Shown here: positions 1 through 7,328 of the stretch, in pieces
Layout: each line of letters begins with the position of its first letter
Position numbering within the stretch: the first letter of the stretch is position 1
Assembly: GCA_041393535.1 (NCBI GenBank)
Contig: JAWKJY010000020.1
Span: 1 to 35,918 of the forward strand
Length of the DNA stretch: 35,918 nt
Source: JAWKJY01 sp041393535
GTDB taxonomy: Bacteria > Actinomycetota > Thermoleophilia > Gaiellales > Gaiellaceae
Reading direction: 5' to 3'
Notes under the pieces: model-generated
Seen by the model: only the letters and a program-made list of their open reading frames with translations
Database searches by the model: none
What the model was told of the DNA's origin: nothing
Program-made: the position numbers and the translations under genes

Positions 1-792
1 GTGGAGCCCCGGCCTCGGCGCCGCGTCGTCATGGCGCTGGCCGTCGTCGGTCGAGCCGCCCTGCGGCTGCTGCGACGTCTGCGGCGCTGCCTGCTCCTCT
101 GCCGGGGCGAGGGTCGCCTCGGCAGACGGCTGCACCATGGGCGCCGCGGCCTCGGCCGGCGGCGGGTCGACGACCGCGGCCGTGGAGGCCGGGAGCGGCG
201 TCGGCGCGATCGGCACGGGGCCGTCCAGCGTCGGATCGACAGGCTGGCCGAACACGGCCTGCGGGTCGGGCGGGGCGACCGGCCCGAGCGGAGCCTCGCC
301 CCGCTCGACGGCCGGCAGCGCGATCGGTGCCTCGCCGGATGGAGCGGGCGGGGGCGGGATCGTCGGGTCGGCGACGTTCGTGGGGAAGGCCGCGGGAGCT
401 GGCTCCGCCTCCGCGGCGGTCGGCGGGGCCGCCTCGGCCTGCGGCGGCGTCGGCGCCTCGGGCGCCTCGGCCCGGGGCTGGCCCTGATCCGGCGCGGGGA
501 CGGGCGTGCCGTCCACCGGCTGGTCCGGAGCCGGGACGGGCTGGCCGTCGGCGACCCCGTCGACGGCGACCGCGCCCTCGGCGTCCGCCGGGGCCTCCTG
601 CGCGCCTTCCGCTCGTGCGGTCCGGGCGCTGTGCTCGCTCCGCTCCGGCCCCTTGCCCTCTCGCGCCGGCTGCGTGGCGCGGGCGAGGAGCGGGCCGAAG
701 AGGTCCTCGCTGCCCTTCGGTGGGCCGTGCGAGGCGCCTGGTCGGCGTGCCCCCGCGTCGTGCGCGGGAACCGCCGCCACCGTCTGGGTCAT
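1..792 (-). CDS. fliK: Flagellar hook-length control protein FliK, N-terminal part (truncated by window edge)
   Basis: The frame starts at an ATG at 792 and stays open to base 1, giving 264 codons with no stop; the C-terminal part lies outside the window. The visible protein begins MTQTVAAVPAHDAGARRP and is almost wholly Ala/Pro/Glu/Gln-rich and low in complexity, for example PVPAPDQPVDGTPVPAPDQ. That is typical of the disordered N-terminal half of FliK, the secreted ruler that stops hook growth and switches export specificity. The diagnostic C-terminal domain cannot be seen, so the name rests on composition and context. The start overlaps the stop of the preceding transglycosylase gene as ATGA, implying translational coupling. 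An alternative is another Pro-rich flagellar protein; the position after fliJ and a transglycosylase favours FliK. Confidence 0.72.
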   Translation of the reverse strand, partial: MTQTVAAVPAHDAGARRPGASHGPPKGSEDLFGPLLARATQPAREGKGPERSEHSARTARAEGAQEAPADAEGAVAVDGVADGQPVPAPDQPVDGTPVPAPDQGQPRAEAPEAPTPPQAEAAPPTAAEAEPAPAAFPTNVADPTIPPPPAPSGEAPIALPAVERGEAPLGPVAPPDPQAVFGQPVDPTLDGPVPIAPTPLPASTAAVVDPPPAEAAAPMVQPSAEATLAPAEEQAAPQTSQQPQGGSTDDGQRHDDAAPRPGLH

Positions 793-1392
793 GGTGCACC
801 CCCTGGCGTGGTGGTCGTGGTCTGGCCGCCGTAGGCGGCGTAGTAGCCGAGCACCTTCTGCACGTAGGCCTGGGTCTCGGCGTACGGCGGGATGCCGCCG
901 TACTTCTGCACCGCGCCCGGGCCCGCGTTGTACGCGGCGAGCGCGAGCGAGACGTTCCCGCCGAAGCGGTCGAGCTGCGCCTTCAGGTAGCGCGTCCCGC
1001 CGTCGATCGACTGCGCGGGGTCGTAGACGTTCGTGACGCCGAGGCCGCGGGCCGTGCCGGGCATCAGCTGCATCAGGCCGGCGGCGCCGGCCGGGCTCGT
1101 CACGGTCGGGTCGAAGCTGGACTCCTGGCGGATCACCGCGCGGACGAGCGCGGGATCGACGCCGTACCTCGCGGCGGCGGCGTCGATCAGCGGCGGCGCG
1201 TACTGCGCCTCGCCGGACGTCTCGGGCAGCGGCGCGACCGTCGGGACGGGCGGCTGCGCTGGCCGTCGTGGCCTGCAGCACCTGCGCGGAAGGTCGCCCC
1301 GCCGACGGCCTGTCCGGCCTGCGTCGCACCTGCGGCGGCGTGATCAGCCCGGCGATCTCCTGGATGCGCGCGATCGTCGCCTCGAGGCTCAT
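789..1392 (-). CDS. Lytic transglycosylase (SLT domain), flagellum-associated; frame disrupted in N-terminal part
   Basis: The C-terminal part from about 1136 is intact and carries a complete SLT fold. It has the catalytic Glu in IRQESSFDP, then AGLMQLMPGTARGLGV, the substrate-groove run ALAAYNAGPGAV, and a Tyr-rich end. The real N-terminus is MSLEATIARIQEIAGLITPP at 1392, whose ATG overlaps the fliJ stop as ATGA. Between about 1240 and 1335 the reading passes through three frames, with net one extra base, so no single frame spans the gene. The corrected product would be about 200 residues. The enzyme would cut peptidoglycan so that the rod can pass the cell wall; an SLT protein next to fliK and fliJ is common in Gram-positive flagellar operons. 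The frame breaks are probably sequence errors, because the catalytic half is unaltered. Confidence 0.8.
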
Positions 1393-1847
1393 CCGAGCCC
1401 TCCTGGCGGTGATGCGACGGTGGACGGCGAGCGCGACCTCCCCGAGCACGCCACTTCCTCCCGGCGGAGCGCCTCCTCCTCGTGTCGCGCAGCCGGCGCT
1501 CGCGGAGCCGGTCGAGCACCTGGTGGTCGCGGAGGCGCTGACAGCGCCTCGCGGCGCCGCTCGACGACCTGCTCCGCGCGGCGACGCCGGTGCGCTCTGG
1601 ACCGCCTCGCGCTCGAGCCGCTCGACGAAGGCCTGCTGCAGCGTCAGGTCGGCGCCGCTCAGCGGACGCGCGACCAGCCGCGTCCCCTGGTCGCGCGCGT
1701 CGGCGACGACTCCGTGCGCCCGCCGCAGCTCGGCCTGGGTCCGCAAGCAAAGCCGCAGGAGCTCGTGCGCGAGCTCCTCCTTGCGCGTGTTCCGGCCTGC
1801 TCGCGGAGCGAGCGGACGGCCTCGAGGTTGAACGTGAACTTGCGCAT
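1389..1847 (-). pseudogene. fliJ: Flagellar export protein FliJ, frame-disrupted copy
   Basis: An ATG at 1847 begins MRKFTFNLEAVRSLREQAG, a typical FliJ opening. The next segments are readable only by changing frame: a helix RTQAELRRAHGVVADARDQG, then LSGADLTLQQAFVERLERE, a stretch like AEQVVERRREAL, and DHQVLDRLRERRLRD followed by EEEALRREE. Together they make one long charged coiled coil of about 150 residues, the usual FliJ length. At least five frame changes occur, with net zero shift. The end is a TGA at 1389 overlapping the transglycosylase ATG. FliJ is the central stalk of the FliH-FliI export ATPase and an escort for chaperones. Here it is far from fliH-fliI and has its own sigma-28-like promoter. 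Either the gene is dead or the sequence is poor; the latter is favoured because neighbours show the same damage. Confidence 0.75.
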
Positions 1848-1877
1848 CGTGCGGGTGGGTTGTGAGGCCCCGTCCGG

Positions 1878-1905
1878 TAATCGACCCCCACCCCGCCTCC
1901 TTTGA
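1878..1905 (-). promoter_or_regulatory. Sigma-28-like promoter upstream of fliJ
   Basis: On the minus strand, TCAA (1905-1902) is followed by 16 bases and GTCGATTA (1885-1878). The spacer is one base longer than in the other sites of this window and contains a G5 run, so it may hold the same kind of indel seen in the genes around it. The ATG of fliJ is 30 bases downstream. Confidence 0.6.
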
Positions 1906-2006
1906 GGCGCCGGGAGCAAGCTCACTCGCAAGGGGTACGCCGCCCGGGAGTGAGCCCGGATCCGGGGACGGGGAGCCCTGCGCGACCGCTGCGCCGAGAG
2001 GACGGC

Positions 2007-2037
2007 GCGAGCCCCTCCGAGGAGGAGGGCAGCTCGC
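2007..2037. other. Inverted repeat, hairpin 1 of the MCP-fliJ intergenic region
   Basis: Arms GCGAGC+CCCTCC (2007-2018) and GGAGGG+GCTCGC (2024-2029 and 2032-2037) pair perfectly, apart from a two-base CA bulge, around a 5-base loop. It is one of three strong hairpins in the stretch 1906-2164, which otherwise holds no gene I can support. Confidence 0.5.
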
Positions 2038-2085
2038 TGCGCTCCGACGACCAGGACGCCTGTCGGAGGCGCGGCGACTTGGACG

Positions 2086-2120
2086 CGCCAGGCGGGCGCC
2101 TGAGGGCCGTCCGCCTGGCG
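2086..2120. other. Inverted repeat, hairpin 2 of the MCP-fliJ intergenic region
   Basis: CGCCAGGCGG (2086-2095) and CCGCCTGGCG (2111-2120) are perfect 10-base inverted repeats with a 15-base loop. There is no T-run on either side. Confidence 0.5.
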
Positions 2121-2138
2121 ACGGAGGAGGACGTGGGG

Positions 2139-2158
2139 GGAGAAGCGAGAGCTTCTCC
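2139..2158 (-). terminator. Terminator-like hairpin after the chemoreceptor gene
   Basis: GGAGAAGC and GCTTCTCC form a perfect 8-base stem around a 4-base loop immediately after the recognisable end of the chemoreceptor frame (LVGRFSVWVRR). A C-run rather than a T-run follows on the minus strand, so this is a GC-rich intrinsic or pause-type terminator at best. Confidence 0.5.
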
Positions 2159-2164
2159 GTCGCA

Positions 2165-3873
2165 CCCAGACGCTGAAGCGCCCCACGAGCTGGTCGGAGC
2201 TGTCGGTGGTCCAAGAGCTTCGGAGGCTGCGCGGCGAACTCCTCGGTCGTCGCCGTCGTCTCCTCGGTCGAGGGCCGAGACCTCCTCGGAGGACGCCGAG
2301 GACTGCTCGGCGACGACCGCGACCTCGCTGACGTCGGCCCGGACGCGGTCGGCGCCGCCGGCGACGTCGGCGGCCGCAGCCGCGATCGCGCTGACGCGGG
2401 CCGACATGTCCTCGACGGACGTGCCGATCTCGGCGGAACGCCTCGCGGGCGTGCTCGACGATGGCGGCGCCGTCCTCGCTCTTCCTTCGCGCCGTCCTCG
2501 ACGATCTCGACGACGCGCTGGGTCTCGCAGGCTGGATCGGCCTCGATCAGGCCCGGCGACGAGCCCGGCGGCCCGCTGCGACTCCTCGGCGAGCTTCAGC
2601 GACCTCCTCGGCGACGTGACGGCGAAGCCCTTGCCGTGCTCGCCGGCCCGCGCCTCGATCCCGCAAGTTCAGCGCCAGCAGGTTCGGTCGGCCGGCGATC
2701 CTGCGATCAATCTCGACGATGCCGCCGATCTCGTCGACTTCGCCCAGGCGGCGGACCGCCTGGCGACGGCGAGGGTCGACTCGCACCTCGGTCATCGCGG
2801 ACGACGCCTGCGAGGCGGCCTGGACGCCCTCCTCGGCGACGGCGCGCGCCTCAGTCGCCGCCTCGGCCGCCTGCGCGGACGGCGGACAGCGGACGGCCAG
2901 GTCGGTCGGCGGAGCTGCGCACCGCGTCGACCATCTTCAATTGGCGCCTCCGCGCCCATCGCGACGTCCGTGACGGTTCGCGCGATCTCGCCGATCGCCC
3001 GCCCCGCCTGGGTCGACGAGTTCGGACATGTCCCCGGGCGAGGCGTCGAGCAGCGAGCCGCTCGTCGCGCGGATCTGCGCGACCACGGCGGCGAGCGCCT
3101 CGACCATCCGGTTGAGTTCCAAGCCGACGTCGTCGAGCTCACCCATCCCGCTGTTGCGCCAGCGGGTCGTCAGGTTCCTGGCTGCGGCGTCGTTCGCGAC
3201 GCGCTTGATCCCCTCGAGCGCACGGCCGAGCGCGCGGATGACGAGGAGGAAGAGGACGGCGGCGACGGAGCGCCGAGATCACGAGGACGATCTGCAGCAG
3301 CCGGGCCGTCGAGAGGGCGGAGATCGCGTCCTCGCGCTTCGCCACGGCGAGCGCGTGCACGTGCTCCTGCACGGTGGTCGCCTGGACGACGAACTGGGTC
3401 ACGAGCGCCGTCGCTTGCGGCGCGAGCTCCGCGACGGTCGTGCCGTGTCGGCCCGCGTCCACCGCGGGAAGAGCTGGTCGAAGACGAGGGGGTCGTGCTG
3501 CTCGTCGAGCGTGCGTGCCGCCGCGCACGGCGTCGACGATCGATCTCGTCGTCGGGGAAGCGGGCCACGAGCCTGTCCGCGAGCGCGAACGCCTCGGTCG
3601 CCGACTTGCTCGAACTCGGCGGGATCGCCGTCGGGGCCGCGACGCATCGCCTGCAGGCTCCGCTGCAGCCATCCGGTCCGCGTACCCGGCGGCCTTGTCC
3701 GCGAACACCCCCAGGTCGTCACGCGCAGGCGTGTTGCTCAGCGCCGCACGAGCAGCCGCTGCGATCGTGGCGGCGACGGCGATCAGCACCGCCCCCGCCG
3801 ATCCTGAGCAACGGCGGCCCGCACGGACAGGCCGCCGCCGCTCCCTCCCCTCTCACTCCCGATCCGACTTCAT
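2165..3873 (-). pseudogene. Methyl-accepting chemotaxis protein, heavily frame-disrupted
   Basis: The start is an ATG at 3873 right after the TAG at 3876-3874, with GAGGAG as ribosome binding site. Pieces in successive frames give an N-terminal membrane segment (AVLIAVAATIAAAARAALSN), a periplasmic-type helical region (DPLVFDQLFPAVDAG), a second hydrophobic stretch near RLLQIVLVISA, a HAMP-like piece (ARNLTTRWRNSGMGELDDVG) and the signalling domain. The conserved hairpin tip lies at about 2613-2660 (EARAGEHGKGFAV), followed by VAEEVAE. The end has SARVSAIAAAAADVAGG, AEQSSASSEEVSA, TEETTATTEEFAA and DQLVGRFSVWV. The protein would sense a signal and steer CheA through CheW. At least eight single-base frame changes are needed. 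All domains survive in order, which argues for sequence error rather than old decay. Confidence 0.82.
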
Positions 3874-3896
3874 CTACGTCTCCTCTGCCTTGGGAA

Positions 3897-3914
3897 GGCC
3901 CGGAAGACCGGGCC
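3897..3914 (-). terminator. Terminator-like hairpin between cheY and the chemoreceptor gene
   Basis: GGCCCGG (3897-3903) and CCGGGCC (3908-3914) form a perfect 7-base stem with a 4-base loop; TTCCC follows on the minus strand. It separates the expected end of cheY (3954) from the chemoreceptor ATG. It lies inside the readthrough frame of the uncorrected cheY, which supports an earlier true stop for that gene. Confidence 0.55.
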
Positions 3915-3953
3915 GGAACCCCTTTCCCGCCCCTCTCCCGGGAATCGGGCTCG

Positions 3954-4309
3954 CTATACGAGCTTCGGCGACGGCGTCCGCCACGCGCTCCGGCTGAAAC
4001 GGCTCACCACGAAGTCCTCTGCGCCGGCCTTGATCGCCTCCAGCACCTTCGTCTCCTGACCGAGCGCCGAGCACATCACGACCTTCGCCGCCGGATCGAA
4101 CGACATGATCTCCTCAACGCCGAGAGGCCGTCCAGCTCCGGCATCAGGATGTCCAGCGTCGTCGTGTCCGGCCGCAGCTCCTGGAACCGCTGCACGCCCT
4201 CCGCCCCATCACCGGCCTCACCGACCACCTCGTGACCGTTCTTCTGCAGCACGTCGCCCAGCATCTTCCGCATGAACGCCGCGTCATCCACGATCAACAC
4301 CCGTGCCAT
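3954..4309 (-). CDS. cheY: CheY-type response regulator, frame-disrupted in C-terminal third
   Basis: The ATG at 4309 overlaps the fliN stop (TGATG). The first two thirds are intact: MARVLIVDDAAFMRKMLGDV with the acidic pair DD, and the phospho-acceptor Asp in TLDILMPELDG. The rest is readable only after frame changes: EEIMSFDPAAKVVMCSALGQ, the helix KVLEAIKAGAEDFVV, then PFQPERVADAVAEA. The expected KP motif lacks one base (GTGGTGAGCCG where GTGGTGAAGCCG is expected). If a last missing base is restored, the frame ends at the TAG at 3956-3954, giving about 119 residues, the normal CheY length. As sequenced, the final frame runs on to 3874. Phospho-CheY would bind FliM and FliN to change motor rotation, and its place at the end of the che/switch operon fits that. 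Confidence 0.85.
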
Positions 4310-5202
4310 CAGCCCTCCGCTTCCTCGAGTCCAACCAGGTCTGCGACGGCGCCCGCCGGGAGCACGGACTCGACCCGCACCCCCCAGTCGGCGCCGTCGA
4401 TCAGGATCAGCCGGCCGCTGCCGAAGCGTCGGCCGTTCACGAACAGGTCGACGGGATCGTCCGCCAGGCGGTCGAGCTCGACCACCTCGCCGGGCCCGAG
4501 CCCGATCGCCTGCGCCACGTCCAGCCGGACGCGCCCGAGCTCGGCCCAGACGCGCACCGGGATCTGCCGCACCGTCTCCTCCGGCAGCGTGTCGCCGCCG
4601 AGGTCGCGGTGCATGATGTCCTCGGACGCCGTCTCGGCGGCCAGGTCGGAGAACGCGCGGGTCATCTTGACGATGAACGCGTTCGGCGCGAGCTGGATCA
4701 GCCGACACGGCTCCCCGAGGAGCGAGAACGAGATCGAGACGACGTGCGGGGTGACGTCCCACGCGTCGACCGACTCGTCGACCGTGCTGAAGAACTTCGT
4801 CTCGGGCGGGGCGATGTCGACCTCCTCGCCCAGCACGCCCGATGTCGCGACCGCGGCGCCGGCCATCATCTGGTTCATGGCCTCGCCGACGGCCGACAGC
4901 TCGAGCTCCGACAGCTCCTCGTCGGCCTCGAGGTCGTCCGGGTCCTGCATCATCATCGCGGCCGCGAGGCGCCGGGCCCCGAGCCGCGTCATCGCGAAGA
5001 TGTTGCCGCCGACGACGCCGTCGACGTAGGAGACGGAGGCGGCCACGGCCGGCATCGGCAGCATCGCGAGCAGCGGCTGGCCGGTCGGGACGATCTTCGC
5101 CTCGCCGACGCTGACGCCCTCGGGGCTGAACATGCGCAGCACGTTCGCGACGGCCTCCGCGGTCGCCTCGCCCAGCTTGAGCAGCGCCTCCTCGGAGGTC
5201 AC
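4309..5202 (-). CDS. fliY: Flagellar motor switch protein FliN/FliY with CheC-like phosphatase domain
   Basis: This is a 297-residue protein starting at a GTG that overlaps the fliM stop as GTGA. Ordinary FliN is about 100-140 residues. Here an N-terminal CheC-like domain of about 200 residues precedes a C-terminal SPOA domain (about 215-290: IPVRVWAELGRVRLDVAQAI, DLFVNGRRFGSGRL, WGVRVESV). The CheC active-site pattern [DS]xxxExxN-x22-P is met exactly once, in SAVGEAMN and the Pro after VDIA. The first half-site near GEATAEAVAN lacks the proper ExxN spacing and is probably inactive. FliY proteins sit in the C-ring and dephosphorylate CheY-P at the motor. No cheZ is visible, so this, with CheC, is the likely signal-termination system. 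Confidence 0.92.
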   Translation of the reverse strand: MTSEEALLKLGEATAEAVANVLRMFSPEGVSVGEAKIVPTGQPLLAMLPMPAVAASVSYVDGVVGGNIFAMTRLGARRLAAAMMMQDPDDLEADEELSELELSAVGEAMNQMMAGAAVATSGVLGEEVDIAPPETKFFSTVDESVDAWDVTPHVVSISFSLLGEPCRLIQLAPNAFIVKMTRAFSDLAAETASEDIMHRDLGGDTLPEETVRQIPVRVWAELGRVRLDVAQAIGLGPGEVVELDRLADDPVDLFVNGRRFGSGRLILIDGADWGVRVESVLPAGAVADLVGLEEAEG

Positions 5203-6179
5203 GCGGTCTCCAGGCGCTCGAGGATCTGCACCGCGCGCCACTTGCCGCTCTTGCCGGGCCGGGCCCGGTGCGACGGCGCGCGATCGGCGTAGACGGTGAT
5301 GCCCGCCTCGGCCGGGACGCCGAGCCCGATCACGTCGCCGGGTCGGATCGAGAGCACCTCCTCGACGCTGAGGTCGACGGCGGCCACCTCGGCGCGCAGC
5401 TCGATCTCGACGTCGCGCAGGGCGCCCGCCATCAGGCTCGTGTCGTGACCGCCCTCCTCGTCGTCCGCGAACTGGCCGGTGACGAGCCGACCGACGACGG
5501 CCTCGATCGACGGGTGCGGGATGGTGAGCGACATCGTCGCCGACCACTTGTCGAGCTTCGCCTCCATCGTCAGGGCGAGGCACGGCTCCGAGACCGGCGC
5601 GAGCTGCACCTGCGCGAGGCTCGACTCGAGCGCGAGCAGCGACAGCTTCAGGGCGAACAGCTCGTCCCAGGTCTGGGAGAGCTGGTCGACGAAGGTCGAC
5701 ATCATCTTCGTCGACAGCGCGACCTCGATCTCCGTCAGGTCGCGCTGGGACGGCTTCGCGTCGACGGAGCCGCCGAGCAGCAGCTCGACCAGCCGCATGA
5801 TCAGCCCCTGCTCCGCCGAGAGCAGCACCTTCGTGTCGAGCGGGCTCGTGCCCACGACGGCGTAGAGCGACGAGGGCGGGATGTCCGAGACGGCGCTCGA
5901 CCAGGTGAGCTGGTCGATGTTGATCACCTCGAGCTCGACGGGGAGCCGCAGCTCGGCGGTCAGCCGGGTCGAGGCCGCCCGGCAGAACGCCTCGTGGGCC
6001 CGCTCGAGCCGTCGCTGCTGCTCCTGCGAGAACTTCTTCGGGCGCGAGAAGTCGACCTCGCGCACCCGCGGCGGGCGGCGCACGCGGACCGGCGCCGCCT
6101 GCGCCGGTGCGTTGCCCTCCTTCGCCTGCTCGATCAGCGCGGCGATCTGCTCGGGCGTGAGGACGCCCTCGGTGCTCAT
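5199..6179 (-). CDS. fliM: Flagellar motor switch protein FliM
   Basis: The product has 326 residues, the usual FliM length. It opens with MSTEGVLTPEQIAALIEQAK, a version of the N-terminal CheY-P binding helix (LSxxEIDALL in other species), then the conserved DFSRPKKFSQEQQRRLE linker. The middle domain (about 60-240) includes INIDQLTWSSAVSDIPPSS and LTEIEVALSTKMM. The SPOA domain at the end has IELRAEVAAVDLSVEEVLSI, RPGDVIGLG and KWRAVQILERLE. FliM links FliG to FliN/FliY in the C-ring and receives CheY-P. Its ATG overlaps the cheD stop as ATGA, and its stop overlaps the fliY GTG, so cheD, fliM and fliY are translationally coupled. Confidence 0.96.
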   Translation of the reverse strand: MSTEGVLTPEQIAALIEQAKEGNAPAQAAPVRVRRPPRVREVDFSRPKKFSQEQQRRLERAHEAFCRAASTRLTAELRLPVELEVINIDQLTWSSAVSDIPPSSLYAVVGTSPLDTKVLLSAEQGLIMRLVELLLGGSVDAKPSQRDLTEIEVALSTKMMSTFVDQLSQTWDELFALKLSLLALESSLAQVQLAPVSEPCLALTMEAKLDKWSATMSLTIPHPSIEAVVGRLVTGQFADDEEGGHDTSLMAGALRDVEIELRAEVAAVDLSVEEVLSIRPGDVIGLGVPAEAGITVYADRAPSHRARPGKSGKWRAVQILERLETA

Positions 6180-6679
6180 CGCGTCCTGCCGGCCCGCCAG
6201 AGCTCGGACTCGGTGCCGCCGGCCTCCTTGACGGTGACCATGCCTCCCGCGACGTGCACGACCACGGTGCGGCCCTTCGTGCCGCCGGTCGCGTTGGCCA
6301 TCACCGGGATCTTCGCCGCGTTCAGCGCCTCCCGGGTCGCGGCCTCGTTGCGGCGGCCGATGTCGAGCGTCGACTTCCCGCCCGAGCCGAACGAGAACAT
6401 CTGCGCGCCGCCGACGAGCACGGCGACGAGCCCCGACCGGCGCGCGCCCATCCGGGCGAGCTCGTCGAGCATCTTCGGCACCGCGGTGTCGGCGAACTTC
6501 GTCGGTTGCGCGATCGCGCCCGACGCGGCGTCCTTCGAGTCGGGCAGCACGATGTGCGCGAGGCCCGCGATGTCGCGGTCGCGATCGATCAGCGCGAGCC
6601 CGATGCACGAGCCGAGGCCGATCGTGATCAGCTGCTCGCCCGCCGTCCGCGAGACGCGGTACTCGCCCATCCGGACCAT
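6176..6679 (-). CDS. cheD: Chemoreceptor glutamine deamidase CheD
   Basis: This 167-residue protein is the standard CheD size. The catalytic residues are present: Cys25 in TIGLGSCIGLALID, His42 in LAHIVLP, and Thr19 just before the Cys loop. Other family blocks are KFADTAVPKMLDEL, LVGGAQMF, IGRRNEAATREAL and the end GGTKGRTVVVHVAGGMV. CheD deamidates Gln residues of chemoreceptors and, when bound to CheC, raises its CheY-P phosphatase activity. The gene follows cheC with a gap of 18 bases and has GGGAG before its ATG. The pair cheC-cheD and the CheC-like FliY next to it form a connected adaptation and dephosphorylation set. Confidence 0.96.
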   Translation of the reverse strand: MVRMGEYRVSRTAGEQLITIGLGSCIGLALIDRDRDIAGLAHIVLPDSKDAASGAIAQPTKFADTAVPKMLDELARMGARRSGLVAVLVGGAQMFSFGSGGKSTLDIGRRNEAATREALNAAKIPVMANATGGTKGRTVVVHVAGGMVTVKEAGGTESELWRAGRTR

Positions 6680-6697
6680 GTGTCTCCCACCCGGCCC

Positions 6698-7297
6698 TTA
6701 CGAGCCGAGGCCGAGGCGCTCGAGCAGGCTGCCGATGCCCTTGGCGCCCGGGTTGACGAGGAACATGAAGCTGAAGTTCGCGTCCGACCCCTCGACGAGC
6801 AGGCGCGAGTCGAGCAGGAGCGCGGTGTCCGTCTGCGAGGCGCCGAGCGCCAGCACGGACGAGAGGATCGCGCCGAGCATGTCCTCCACGGCGATCGGCG
6901 GGGCCGGCTCGAGGTCGATCCCGGTCATCATCGCGAGCGCGCTCAGGTACGAGGCGCCGAGGATGTTGCCGATCTCGCACAGGGCCGAGACGCCGACCTC
7001 GGTGCCGGCCTCGACCCCGAGGGCCTCGCAGAGCACGCGCGAGTCGTTCTCGTTGAACATCAGGACGACCATCGTCTCGAGGTCGCCGATCACCTGGATC
7101 AGGATCGCCGTCACCTCGAGCTCGGCCGGGCCAACGGACTCGACGGCCTCGGCGAGCGGCTTCGCGTAGACGTACGGGCACGAGAGGTCGACCGGCCGGC
7201 CCAGCATCGCCGCGAGCGCCGTCGCCGCGTTGCCCGAGCCGATGTTGGCCACCTCGCGCAGCGCGTCGAGCTGCATCTCGGTGTACTGCGTCGTCAT
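6698..7297 (-). CDS. cheC: CheY-P phosphatase CheC
   Basis: The ATG at 7297 follows GGAGG and gives MTTQYTEMQLDALREVANIG, the expected CheC opening; an upstream in-frame start would add 22 residues without family character. The protein has 199 residues and two complete active sites of the form [DS]xxxExxN-x22-P: DALREVAN with the Pro of LSCP, and SALCEIGN with the Pro after EPAP. Both show the exact 22-residue spacing. CheC removes phosphate from CheY-P and exchanges with CheD. The gene sits between cheA and cheD in the operon, 31 bases after cheA. Confidence 0.95.
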   Translation of the reverse strand: MTTQYTEMQLDALREVANIGSGNAATALAAMLGRPVDLSCPYVYAKPLAEAVESVGPAELEVTAILIQVIGDLETMVVLMFNENDSRVLCEALGVEAGTEVGVSALCEIGNILGASYLSALAMMTGIDLEPAPPIAVEDMLGAILSSVLALGASQTDTALLLDSRLLVEGSDANFSFMFLVNPGAKGIGSLLERLGLGS

Positions 7298-7328
7298 TGG
7301 TGCCTCCGCCTCCTTGTCGGTCGAGCCG

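Noticed and set aside
1..834. Long plus-strand open frame opposite fliK
   Set aside because: Arg-rich reverse shadow of a Pro/Ala-rich minus-strand gene; no family character.
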